Source: Nitrospira sp.
Lineage (GTDB): Bacteria; Nitrospirota; Thermodesulfovibrionia; Thermodesulfovibrionales; SM23-35
Length of the DNA: 47,185 nt
Direction of reading: 5' to 3'
Assembly: GCA_016873615.1 (NCBI GenBank)
Contig: VGWX01000009.1
Coordinates: 1 to 47,185 of the forward strand
Below are positions 8,258 to 15,314 of this stretch, piece by piece. Below the pieces are notes generated by a model. That model was not told the origin of the DNA, made no database searches, and worked only from the letters and a program-made list of their open reading frames with translations. Both the position numbers and the translations under genes were made by a program. Each line of letters begins with the position of its first letter. Positions within the stretch are counted from its first letter, which is position 1.

Positions 8258-8656
8258 TTATTTCCCCCTCCTGCATTTTGGACATATGCCGTAAAATTTA
8301 ATATGGTTCCCTGTGATTTCAAACCCCTGTTTTTTTTCATAAGGAACCCGGAGTTCATAATCAATATGAATATCAAGGATCTTGCGGCATTTGTTACAAA
8401 TCAGATGATTATGAGGATCCGGATTCGGGTCAAAACGTTTTTTGTCAGGATCAATGGTAAGTTCTGAAACGCTGCCACGGTTTTTCAGAGATTCCAGAGT
8501 GTTATATACTGTTGCAAAAGACATGGTTGGAAATTTCTTAAGGACAGCCTTATAAATATCATCGGCTGAAGGATGATCAATATTGCCCTCAAGATATGCA
8601 AGTATCGCAAGCCTTTGAGGGGTCATTTTTAATCCTTTTATTTTATTTTTGATCAT
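8258..8656 (-). CDS. perR: Fur-family transcriptional regulator, PerR-like
   Basis: A 132-residue winged-helix repressor of the Fur family. It has the helix-turn-helix (MTPQRLAILAYLEG through SFATVYNTLESL), the regulatory metal segment RFDPNPDPHNHLIC, and two CxxC pairs (CNKC, CPKC) for structural zinc. The Asp in RFD is the position typical of the peroxide sensor PerR. Context agrees: it heads rubredoxin, flavodiiron and rubrerythrin genes. A perfect palindrome on its promoter at 8682-8700 implies autoregulation and control of the operon. Start ATG 8656; a second ATG is at 8626. Confidence 0.92.
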   Translation of the reverse strand: MIKNKIKGLKMTPQRLAILAYLEGNIDHPSADDIYKAVLKKFPTMSFATVYNTLESLKNRGSVSELTIDPDKKRFDPNPDPHNHLICNKCRKILDIHIDYELRVPYEKKQGFEITGNHIKFYGICPKCRRGK

Positions 8657-8680
8657 AATTATTAAATTAGAATTATTCCT

Positions 8681-8719
8681 TAATGATAAATATTATCATT
8701 ACATAAAATTTCTTGTCAA
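8681..8719 (-). promoter_or_regulatory. Promoter with overlapping Fur/PerR-type operator
   Basis: On the minus strand TTGACA (8719-8714) is followed, 16 bp on, by GATAAT (8697-8692), a good sigma-70-type promoter. The perfect palindrome AATGATAA-ATA-TTATCATT (8682-8700), flanked by a matching T/A pair, covers the -10. The form matches Fur and PerR boxes. Repression by the downstream perR product would block RNA polymerase directly and give negative autoregulation of the stress operon. Confidence 0.8.
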
Positions 8720-8741
8720 GAGATTAGTGAGGACTAATCTC
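8720..8741 (-). terminator. Hairpin over the end of the radical SAM gene
   Basis: A perfect 9-bp inverted repeat, GAGATTAGT-GAGG-ACTAATCTC, covers the stop codon of the 8724-9707 gene and ends directly before the perR -35 box. There is no clear U-tract, so it may be a weak or factor-assisted terminator that limits read-through into the perR promoter. Confidence 0.4.
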
Positions 8742-9707
8742 ACACCTGGGGTCTGCAGCATCCAGTGAGCCATAAGCGGAAAATATGTGCGCAGGACATC
8801 CGCCGGAGCATATAGAATAATGTTTACATGAAATACTTGCGCATCTGTTTCCATCATATTTCTTAAATCTATCGAGAATGGGGTTTTTTAAAATTGATTC
8901 CAGGCCATCCTGATATATATTCCCAAGACAAAAATCGTCGAACCCCAAAAAGAGGTTGCAGGGGAAGGCTGAGCCGTCAGGAAGAAGTGCAATCTTGGTT
9001 ATTCCCGCATTACACCTGATACCTTTCCTCGGTCCATATTTATAGAACCCTGAGGCTGCAACAAAACCGATATCCAGTATCCCGTTTAATTTCTGTTTTA
9101 ATTCTGAATAGAATTCATGAAATTCCGGGAAAGAAAAACAATCTGAATATTGCTCCCTGCCGATAATATCCTCATGTAACAAGTAATACCTTTTAACCCC
9201 GATATCTCTTAAATGCAGAACAATGTCATATATTTCATTCTTGTTCTTCAGCGTCAATACACTCTTGACAATAGGGTTTTTGCCTCCGTCGATTAATAGT
9301 TTAATCCCAGCGACAGCTTTCGAGAAATTATCTGCCAAGGTCAAGGCATTATGCATTTGAGAGAATCCGTGAATGGAAAAGCCTATGTTCATTAATGAAG
9401 TTTGTATTTCATCATATTGAGAAACGATATCAGGAAGGCTTCCATTCGTACTGATATTGAGCGTGATATCCAGACCCGTCACATATTCAACAAAATCCTT
9501 CATCCAGGCAAGAAGCATAGGCTCACCGCCAAGAATGTCGATCTCACGAATTCCTTCTTCTAAAAGCAGGTCAATCAGTGCATATGCGTCTTTTTCACTC
9601 ATGTCTTTGTATAAAGCTGAACGTGATATGTTCTGGTTGAAGCAAAAACTGCAAGACTGATTACAGCGCAAGGTGGGATAAAGTTGTATAAAAGAAAGAC
9701 GGTTCAT
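8724..9707 (-). CDS. Radical SAM protein with SPASM-type C-terminal domain
   Basis: The 327-residue protein has the radical SAM cluster motif C15-x3-C19-x2-C22 (RCNQSCSFC) near its N terminus, the SAM-binding LGGEP segment and ISTNGS. The C-terminal cysteines (IRCNAG, PCNLF, CASISCKHYSICSGGCP and a last Cys) look like a SPASM/twitch region holding extra Fe-S clusters. Family members modify peptides or enzymes or act as maturases; the substrate is unknown. It ends just before the perR promoter on the same strand and is divergent from a ferritin-like gene at 9842. Confidence 0.88.
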   Translation of the reverse strand: MNRLSFIQLYPTLRCNQSCSFCFNQNISRSALYKDMSEKDAYALIDLLLEEGIREIDILGGEPMLLAWMKDFVEYVTGLDITLNISTNGSLPDIVSQYDEIQTSLMNIGFSIHGFSQMHNALTLADNFSKAVAGIKLLIDGGKNPIVKSVLTLKNKNEIYDIVLHLRDIGVKRYYLLHEDIIGREQYSDCFSFPEFHEFYSELKQKLNGILDIGFVAASGFYKYGPRKGIRCNAGITKIALLPDGSAFPCNLFLGFDDFCLGNIYQDGLESILKNPILDRFKKYDGNRCASISCKHYSICSGGCPAHIFSAYGSLDAADPRCEISPH

Positions 9708-9841
9708 TTCTATAATTTTTATTATAAGTAATCTTGAAAATAATTAGAAATATGATGAAAAAAGAAAAGTGAATTGAATATCTTCAGGGAAATAGTTAAA
9801 CTGAATAAAACGCCTATATTTTATAATTCGAGGAGGGATAC

Positions 9842-10327
9842 ATGAATGCTATTGAGATAGCCATCAGGATGGAGAAAGACGCAATCAGGTTTTACACTGA
9901 GGCTGCTGAGAAGACAAAACATCCGGCAGGGAAAAAAATGTTACTGTCCATAACAGAAGATGAAAAGAGACACATGCAGATGCTTTCTGAGATATTCAAA
10001 GAGGTTGATATAAAGATTGATGAGGTCAGCCCTATGAAGAACATGAAAACGATTTTTGAGTCAATGAAGGACTCAATGATGGAGAGGATAGAAGCAACGA
10101 ATGATGAGCTTGAGGCATTTAAGGTCGCCATGCATATGGAAAAAGAGGGGATTGAATTTTATAAAAAGGCTGAAGCAGAGGCTCAAAAAGAAAAAGAGAA
10201 GACTTTGTTTAACAGACTCATCAAGGAAGAACAACAGCATTACAGTATCTTTGCTAACACCTATTCTTTCATGGCAGATACAGGAAACTGGTTTATGTGG
10301 TCAGAGCACAGCATTGTTGAAGGTTGA
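9842..10327 (+). CDS. Ferritin-like diiron protein (rubrerythrin-type domain, no rubredoxin)
   Basis: 161 residues forming one four-helix diiron bundle. Paired iron-ligand motifs are EKDAIRFYTEAAE with EDEKRHMQML, and EKEGIEFYKKAEAE with EEQQHYSIF. There is no C-terminal rubredoxin domain, so it is an erythrin-like or ferritin-like protein that may bind iron or reduce peroxide. A strong site, GAGGAGGG, lies 6 nt before the ATG. It is upstream of a ferredoxin on the same strand and near the PerR-linked set. Confidence 0.88.
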   Translation: MNAIEIAIRMEKDAIRFYTEAAEKTKHPAGKKMLLSITEDEKRHMQMLSEIFKEVDIKIDEVSPMKNMKTIFESMKDSMMERIEATNDELEAFKVAMHMEKEGIEFYKKAEAEAQKEKEKTLFNRLIKEEQQHYSIFANTYSFMADTGNWFMWSEHSIVEG

Positions 10328-10497
10328 ACCCTGTTGGCTTGAATATATTTTATTGTTACATATATGAAAGAGATGCTTAAATTCAAGACAGGGAAAGATG
10401 GTGAAATAGGAGGAAGTATTTTGATTTCTCAATCGAGGAACTCTGTAAAAAGTTACAGGGTACTCATTACATTACATTCAATATAAGGAGGTGCGGT
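10328..10497 (+). other. Intergenic stretch with a possible 40-codon frame
   Basis: Between the ferritin-like gene and the ferredoxin, a frame runs from ATG 10364 to TAA 10486 (MKEMLKFKTGKDGEIGGS...). It has no convincing ribosome binding site and no recognised family; it could be a gene remnant or the 5' leader of the ferredoxin. AAGGAGG at 10485-10491 belongs to the ferredoxin. Confidence 0.2.
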
Positions 10498-10680
10498 ATG
10501 CCAAAGCCAGTAGTGGATGAAGATTTATGCGAAGGATGTGCTACATGTGAAGAGATGTGCCCGGAAGTTTTTAAGGTGGAAAATGAAAAAGCAATAGTTA
10601 TAGGCCCTGACAAATGCAACACCTGCGACTGTCAGGAAGCCGCTGATACCTGTCCCACCCAGGCGATAACGTTCAAATAA
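10498..10680 (+). CDS. Small [4Fe-4S] ferredoxin
   Basis: A 60-residue electron carrier. CxxCxxCxxxCP (C11, C14, C17, C21) is followed by CNTCDC and a distal CPTQAI. The first three cysteines and the distal C52 can hold one [4Fe-4S] cluster. The remaining cysteines could form a disulfide or part of a second site, as in Desulfovibrio-type small ferredoxins. AAGGAGG lies just upstream. The gene stands alone before a strong terminator. KorAB, encoded 3 kb downstream, needs such a ferredoxin as electron acceptor. Confidence 0.93.
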   Translation: MPKPVVDEDLCEGCATCEEMCPEVFKVENEKAIVIGPDKCNTCDCQEAADTCPTQAITFK

Positions 10681-10690
10681 GAGGATGTGT

Positions 10691-10729
10691 GAAAAAGAAA
10701 GGCTGGCAAAATACCAACCTTTCTTTTTC
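10691..10729 (+). terminator. Intrinsic terminator after the ferredoxin gene
   Basis: GAAAAAGAAAGG (10691-10702) pairs perfectly with CCTTTCTTTTTC (10718-10729), with three more pairs inside and a short loop. The hairpin begins 10 bp after the ferredoxin stop. The A-rich/T-rich arms could make it work in both directions. Confidence 0.85.
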
Positions 10730-10888
10730 CTGCTTATACATATCTCTTCTATACTACTTTAGATTCTAACAGGAGCTTTTGCATTTACAGGTCATTGAGA
10801 CCCTCTTTGAAACCTTCTTAATTGTCATGCCGGACACCCCCCTTTCATAGAGGTATCTGAGCTTCATGCCCAGATATTCGCTTTATTT

Positions 10889-12085
10889 CTAAAATATACC
10901 ATATAAATTGCATTTGTAAAGGTCTTTCCCGAGAGGGTCTCCAAGGAGAAGCGCCCTGTATCTGCATCCTCCCCTGCAGGATTCAATATAATCACAGTCA
11001 CATTGCAGTTCAGCGAGTCGTAAAGGCTTTATCTTCTTCCAGCATTTTTGCAGTCCTTCTGCAATTAAGCTAACCGGTTTTTTGGAATAAAAGGTGCATT
11101 TTGAAACCCAGCCGTCAGCCAATACTGCCATTAAATGCAATCCACATGCGAAACCTGAATCGCCTGAATGCAGTCCTTTGCCATGCCCGTACCTGAGATA
11201 TTTCCCTCCAGCTTCAGGACTGATCTGGAATTCACCATGTTCTTCTAACCTTCCTGTTATACACGGAACGTCAACTGTCCAATCCTTAATCCCCATTTCT
11301 TTAAACAAACTCTCCATTTCATTAAAATCATTCAGATTTCCCGGATGAACCATTGTTGAAATAGAGACCTCAAACCCTGAATCAATTGCACGTTTCACAG
11401 CATTGAGCGCTGAATTAAAAGTCCCTTTGCCCCTTAATGAATCATGTGCTTCTTCAAGTCCGTCTATGCTTATCTGCATTTCGTCTACATTAAGCCCTTT
11501 GAGTCTTTTTTTATTCAGGAGCAAGCCGTTTGTAAAGAGGACTTTCCTTATGAAAAAATCCGGGAGCATAGCATTTATCTCTTCAAACCCGCGATGCATA
11601 AATGGCTCGCCCCCTGAAATGAGTACCCGCAACCCCTGCATCTCCTCAAATTCTTTGAGGATATCATGTATCTGTTTTATTGAAAGCTCGTTGAAGTTTT
11701 GCTTTTTTAATGACTTATCAAATCCCCCCATCCCCCCTTTTCTAAAGGGGGGTGAAGGGGGATTTTTATCTGCAATGTAACAATGTTTGCATTTGAGATT
11801 GCATCTGTCCGTGATCTGCAGTTCAAGATACCGCAGAGACGGCTCCGGAGACTTTATCAAAGCAGGGCGACGCAATATAATCCTGTCTTTCAGCAGAATC
11901 CCTTCATTCAGGCAATAATCAATAAATTCTGAATCTTGTGAACTGCATCCCGGGCCGGATAAGCATTCTCCGAGAAACTTAAAGGCATCCTCATCAAGCT
12001 CATACAGCTCATCTTTTTTTATGTGATAAACAGAAGGGGTTTCAAGCCATTTCAGGACGCATTCCCTGGAGAGAAAATATTTCAT
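10889..12085 (-). CDS. Radical SAM/SPASM protein with N-terminal PqqD-like region and repeat insert
   Basis: 398 residues. Residues about 10-65 (SVYHIKKDELYELDEDAF) resemble a PqqD/RRE-type winged helix, as in peptide-modifying radical SAM enzymes; this is a resemblance only. The cluster motif is C95-x3-C99-x2-C102 (DRCNLKCKHCY), with SGGEPF as SAM-binding motif and SIDG. The C-terminal cysteines (CGLH, CTF, CDCDYIESCRGGCRYR, and KCNLYG) fit a SPASM domain. Residues 108-122 (NPPSPPFRKGGMGGF) are encoded by a 45-bp palindromic repeat lodged five codons after the catalytic motif without breaking the frame. The neighbour on the other side of a repeat is a Cys-rich small protein. Substrate unknown. 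Confidence 0.88.
   Translation of the reverse strand: MKYFLSRECVLKWLETPSVYHIKKDELYELDEDAFKFLGECLSGPGCSSQDSEFIDYCLNEGILLKDRIILRRPALIKSPEPSLRYLELQITDRCNLKCKHCYIADKNPPSPPFRKGGMGGFDKSLKKQNFNELSIKQIHDILKEFEEMQGLRVLISGGEPFMHRGFEEINAMLPDFFIRKVLFTNGLLLNKKRLKGLNVDEMQISIDGLEEAHDSLRGKGTFNSALNAVKRAIDSGFEVSISTMVHPGNLNDFNEMESLFKEMGIKDWTVDVPCITGRLEEHGEFQISPEAGGKYLRYGHGKGLHSGDSGFACGLHLMAVLADGWVSKCTFYSKKPVSLIAEGLQKCWKKIKPLRLAELQCDCDYIESCRGGCRYRALLLGDPLGKDLYKCNLYGIF
11721..11765. repeat. 45-bp C-rich/G-rich palindromic repeat inside a gene
   Basis: AATCCCCCC...GGGGGATTT folds on itself and is nearly the same, inverted, as 17854-17898. Being 45 bp (15 codons) it stays in frame and adds 15 residues to the radical SAM protein. 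Confidence 0.9.
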
Positions 12086-12117
12086 TCGCTATTCTACAAA
12101 AATAAAGGTTACAGTTG

Positions 12118-12279
12118 CTATATAGTGTCTGTCCATAAAGTTGGTATTCTTGCCTTTTGTTTGTCATTCCGGCTTGCCCGGAATCTTTCCGATGGCTTCA
12201 CAGAAGGATTCCCGACGCGCTTCACTTGCGGGAATGACAGCCTTTGGATTTTTCCATGCGTTTTAAAACAGACTATATA
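12118..12279. repeat. Nested palindromic repeat with TTGTCATTCC core
   Basis: The core 12161-12239 runs from TTGTCATTCC to GGAATGACA with two inner hairpins (GGCTTGCCCGGAATC; GATTCCCGAC...GCGGG). Imperfect outer arms, CTATATAGTGTCTGT at about 12117-12131 and ACAGACTATATA at 12268-12279, flank it. This fills most of the 281-bp gap between the divergent radical SAM and Cys-rich protein genes. Confidence 0.75.
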
Positions 12280-12366
12280 AAGGCCATCATATTCAGCTTT
12301 TGTGATATAATTATTAAATTTTATCATCAAAAAAATTCTTGAGAAAGAAGGCTAAATGATAGAACT

Positions 12367-12702
12367 TTGAGAAAGTATATTCAAAAGAATCTTTGTCAGA
12401 AATTCTGTTCCTATTATAAACCTTCAAAAAAAGAAAACATCGCCTGCAAAGGATTCCTTGTCATCGAAAAACTGCTGAAAAGAGGCAGTAATATCCCATT
12501 TGATAAGACCTATGAGAAGCCCGGCGATGCAATTCAGGGAGAACTAATCCGGGAAATGTGCATTGCGTGCTCCTTTTATGAAAACGGTTGTGATTTTGTT
12601 CAGAAAAAAAAAGATGCTCCTCCATGTGGAGGGTTCATGCTATCAGCAAATCTTCTTGAAAAAAATATCATAAGCATTGACGATATACAAAATATCATCT
12701 AA
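12367..12702 (+). CDS. Small cysteine-rich protein of unknown function
   Basis: 111 residues with eight cysteines in three groups: CQKFC near the N terminus with a later IACKGF, then MCIACSFYENGC, and a PPCGGF near the C terminus. The spacing suggests metal or Fe-S binding, but I do not recognise a named family. Codon use is normal and the C-terminal half is regular, so it is probably a real gene. The start is odd: the frame opens with TTG at 12367. AAGAAGG (12345-12351) is better placed for an ATG at 12356, but that ATG is in another frame and stops after four codons. A single-base change near the start would join them. It is divergent from a radical SAM gene and is followed by a composite repeat. 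Confidence 0.65.
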   Translation: MRKYIQKNLCQKFCSYYKPSKKENIACKGFLVIEKLLKRGSNIPFDKTYEKPGDAIQGELIREMCIACSFYENGCDFVQKKKDAPPCGGFMLSANLLEKNIISIDDIQNII

Positions 12703-12772
12703 ACTGTAGACAGTAAATAGTGAATATTTGGCGAACAGCAAAGAAATAAAAAAATCATTTCAACTGTTTGCT

Positions 12773-12925
12773 GTTACTAATGAGGTCATAAGCAATGCCT
12801 CACAATTGTCATTCCCGCAAGCGGAGCGCGTCGGGAATCCTTCTGAAAACAAAGAAAGATTCCGGACAAGCCGGAATGACAAACCATCGACTGAATGTGG
12901 CCTTACTTATGAACTCCTTAGTAAC
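12773..12925. repeat. Composite repeat: TTACTAA outer arms around a TTGTCATTCC element
   Basis: The outer arms GTTACTAATGAGGTCATAAG (12773-12792) and CTTATGAACTCCTTAGTAAC (12906-12925) are inverted repeats matching at 18 of 20 positions. The inner element 12806-12882 has TTGTCATTCC...GGAATGACAA ends. The right arm is almost identical (19 of 20) to 43022-43041, where the inner part is a C-rich palindrome instead. Confidence 0.85.
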
Positions 12926-12956
12926 TGATGAATATTCACTTTTTTAGGGAGGAATT

Positions 12957-13424
12957 ATGATAACTTTTTCCGTTCGGGAAGTAGTTGAGCAGGCTGTTCA
13001 GACAGAAAAACTCGGCAATGAATTTTATAATAAAATGGCAAAGAAATTTGAAGACCACAATGAGCTGAAGAAGCTTTTCGAACTCCTTGCAGCGCATGAG
13101 TTAAAACATGGGACAAGTTTCTCCGGCATAAAAGACAAGATAGGGGAGGAAGAACCGGCAGAATGGAATGAAGTCACTCCCTATTTAAGGGCCATTGTTG
13201 ATTCAGAGTTTTTTCTCGGCAAGGATAAATGCCTTCCTTCACTTGAACATGTAAAAACAGCTTTGGAGGCGATCGAGTTCTCTCTCTGTTTTGAAAGAGA
13301 GACGCTGCTCTATTATTATTCGCTGAGAGAGGCGCTAAAGGAAAAAGATCTTATCGATGCGATCATCCGCGAGGAAAAAAGCCATATCGTTTGGTTGAAT
13401 AATTTAAGAAAGAGTTTTCTATAG
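12957..13424 (+). CDS. Ferritin-like diiron protein
   Basis: 155 residues in one ferritin-like bundle, with helices EKLGNEFYNKMAKK, AAHELKHGTSF, FERETLLYYYSLRE and REEKSHIVWLNNL giving two E/ExxH half-sites. There is no rubredoxin domain. GGGAGGAATT precedes ATG 12957. It is the second stand-alone ferritin-like gene in the window and differs clearly from 9842-10327. The likely role is iron binding or peroxide handling; function is not proven. Confidence 0.85.
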   Translation: MITFSVREVVEQAVQTEKLGNEFYNKMAKKFEDHNELKKLFELLAAHELKHGTSFSGIKDKIGEEEPAEWNEVTPYLRAIVDSEFFLGKDKCLPSLEHVKTALEAIEFSLCFERETLLYYYSLREALKEKDLIDAIIREEKSHIVWLNNLRKSFL

Positions 13425-13434
13425 GTGAAGATTA

Positions 13435-13582
13435 TTTAGTAATCGTAATTCTTTGGTGAATGGCATTATATCATAACCCCACCTTGCCTCCCCTTATCTT
13501 AAGGTGAGGAATAACCCCCTCTTAAATTAAGAGGTGGAAGGGGGAGTTATCCGATCCCACGTTTTACTGAAGTATTACTAAG
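13435..13582. repeat. Degenerate composite repeat with C-rich palindrome core
   Basis: TTTAGTAAT near 13435 and ATTACTAAG near 13574 are inverted and resemble the TTACTAA arms at 12773 and 42915. Inside are ATAACCCC...GGGGAGTTAT-like arms and two hairpins (CTTATCTTAAGGTGAG; CCTCTTAAATTAAGAGG). It fills the gap before korA. Confidence 0.65.
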
Positions 13583-13592
13583 AAAAGCTATC

Positions 13593-15314
13593 ATGGACTA
13601 TTCCATAAAAATTGGCGGCGAGGCCGGACAGGGGATTCAGACCATTGGAGATACACTCTCGAAAGTCTTTTCGAGAGCCGGATATCATGTCTTTACCCAC
13701 CAGGACTATGAATCCCGCATAAGAGGCGGTCACAATTTCTTTCAGATACGGTTTTCAGACAAACCGGTAACAGCTTCAAGGGACAGGATTGACATTATCG
13801 TTGCTCTGGATAAAGAGAGCATATCTCTTCATGAAAGAGAACTCTCGGAAAATGGTCTGATAATCTGCGATTCATCTGCTTTGAAACAGAAACATGAAAA
13901 GCCGTATTTTCTCGATATCCCTTTTATAGACCTGGCTCAGCAGCACGGCAATAAAATCATGGTGAATACTGTTGCAACAGGGGCAGTGCTTGGCATGTTG
14001 AGGCTCGACCTTGATATTCTGAACAACATAATGCATGATACGTTCAAAAAGAAAGGCGAGGATCTGGTACAGGCCAATATCATGGCAGCAAAGGCAGGGC
14101 ATGCCTTTGCCCTCGAAAACTGTCCGAAATGTTCTTTCATTCCCTCTTCTGTATCCGGCGCAAAGATGCTTATTGCAGGGATAGAAGCCATTGCACTTGG
14201 AGCTATAGCCTCCGGGTGTAAATTTTATTCAGCTTACCCTATGACACCTTCAACAGGGATCATGAACTATCTTGCCGGCAAAGAGAAAGAATACGGTATC
14301 GTTGTAGAACAGGCAGAAGATGAGATTGCAGCCATCAATATGGCATTAGGGGCATCCTTTGCAGGTGTGAGGGCAATGACAGGCACAGCAGGCGGAGGTT
14401 TTGCATTAATGGCAGAGGGTCTGTCACTGGCAGGAATGACCGAGACACCCATAGTTATTGCAGTCGGCCAAAGGCCCGCGCCTGCAACCGGTCTGCCAAC
14501 AAGGACAGAACAGGGGGATCTTTTATTTTGCCTGCATGCTGCCCATGGAGAATTTTCAAGGGTTATATTCGCACCCGGCACACCTGAACAGGCATTCTAT
14601 CTCACTATTAAGGCCTTTGATATGGCAGAGAAATACCAGATACCGGCTTTTATTATCTTTGATCAGTACCTTGCTGATACGACATGGACTTATGACAAGT
14701 TTGAACTCAGTAAATTGCAATACAACGACTACAGATTAAGAGGAGATGCATTTCGGAAACTTGACAGCTACAATAGGCATACATTTACAGATACAGGCAT
14801 ATCACCGCTTGCTGTTCCGGGAGATTCAAACTATTTAGTCGTAACAGACAGCGATGAGCATGATGAAGAAGGCCATATTACAGAAGATTCTGAAATTAGG
14901 ATAAAAATGGTGCAAAAAAGATTGCTGAAAAAATTGCCAATAATAAAAGAGGAGATAGAGGCGCCGATTCTATACGGAAGCAAACATCCGGAGATTTTAA
15001 TCACAGGGTGGGGTTCTACATACGGGGTCATGAAAGAGGCGGTGGATATTTTGTCAAGGGATAGAAGTGTAGCTCTGATGCACTTCAGCGAGATTTATCC
15101 GTTACCTTCTACAGAGAAGTTTGATTATCTTGCTTTATTAAGCAATGCGAAGATGAGTATCTCTGTGGAAAATAATGCCACCGGGCAGTTTGCTCGCCTC
15201 ATAATGGCAGAAACAGGTTATGAATTCAGCCACAGAATCAATAAATACGATGGAAGACCTTTTACCGTGGAAGGTCTTTTAGGAGAATTAGATGCCTGTA
15301 TTGGACGATTATAA
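13593..15314 (+). CDS. korA: 2-oxoacid:ferredoxin oxidoreductase alpha subunit with fused gamma domain
   Basis: 573 residues. The N-terminal gamma-type domain (about 1-175) has GGEAGQGIQTIGD and SRIRGGHNFFQIRFS. The alpha-subunit pyrimidine-binding domain (about 190-400) has AYPMTPSTGIMNYLA, EQAEDEIAAINMALGA, GTAGGGFALMAEGLSLAG and ATGLPTRTEQGDL, followed by the C-terminal domain. This layout fits 2-oxoglutarate or a related 2-oxoacid as substrate, giving acyl-CoA, CO2 and reduced ferredoxin, and it can run in reverse for CO2 fixation. It overlaps korB by 23 nt. No separate delta (ferredoxin) subunit gene is adjacent; the ferredoxin at 10498 could serve. The ribosome binding site is weak. Confidence 0.93.
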   Translation: MDYSIKIGGEAGQGIQTIGDTLSKVFSRAGYHVFTHQDYESRIRGGHNFFQIRFSDKPVTASRDRIDIIVALDKESISLHERELSENGLIICDSSALKQKHEKPYFLDIPFIDLAQQHGNKIMVNTVATGAVLGMLRLDLDILNNIMHDTFKKKGEDLVQANIMAAKAGHAFALENCPKCSFIPSSVSGAKMLIAGIEAIALGAIASGCKFYSAYPMTPSTGIMNYLAGKEKEYGIVVEQAEDEIAAINMALGASFAGVRAMTGTAGGGFALMAEGLSLAGMTETPIVIAVGQRPAPATGLPTRTEQGDLLFCLHAAHGEFSRVIFAPGTPEQAFYLTIKAFDMAEKYQIPAFIIFDQYLADTTWTYDKFELSKLQYNDYRLRGDAFRKLDSYNRHTFTDTGISPLAVPGDSNYLVVTDSDEHDEEGHITEDSEIRIKMVQKRLLKKLPIIKEEIEAPILYGSKHPEILITGWGSTYGVMKEAVDILSRDRSVALMHFSEIYPLPSTEKFDYLALLSNAKMSISVENNATGQFARLIMAETGYEFSHRINKYDGRPFTVEGLLGELDACIGRL

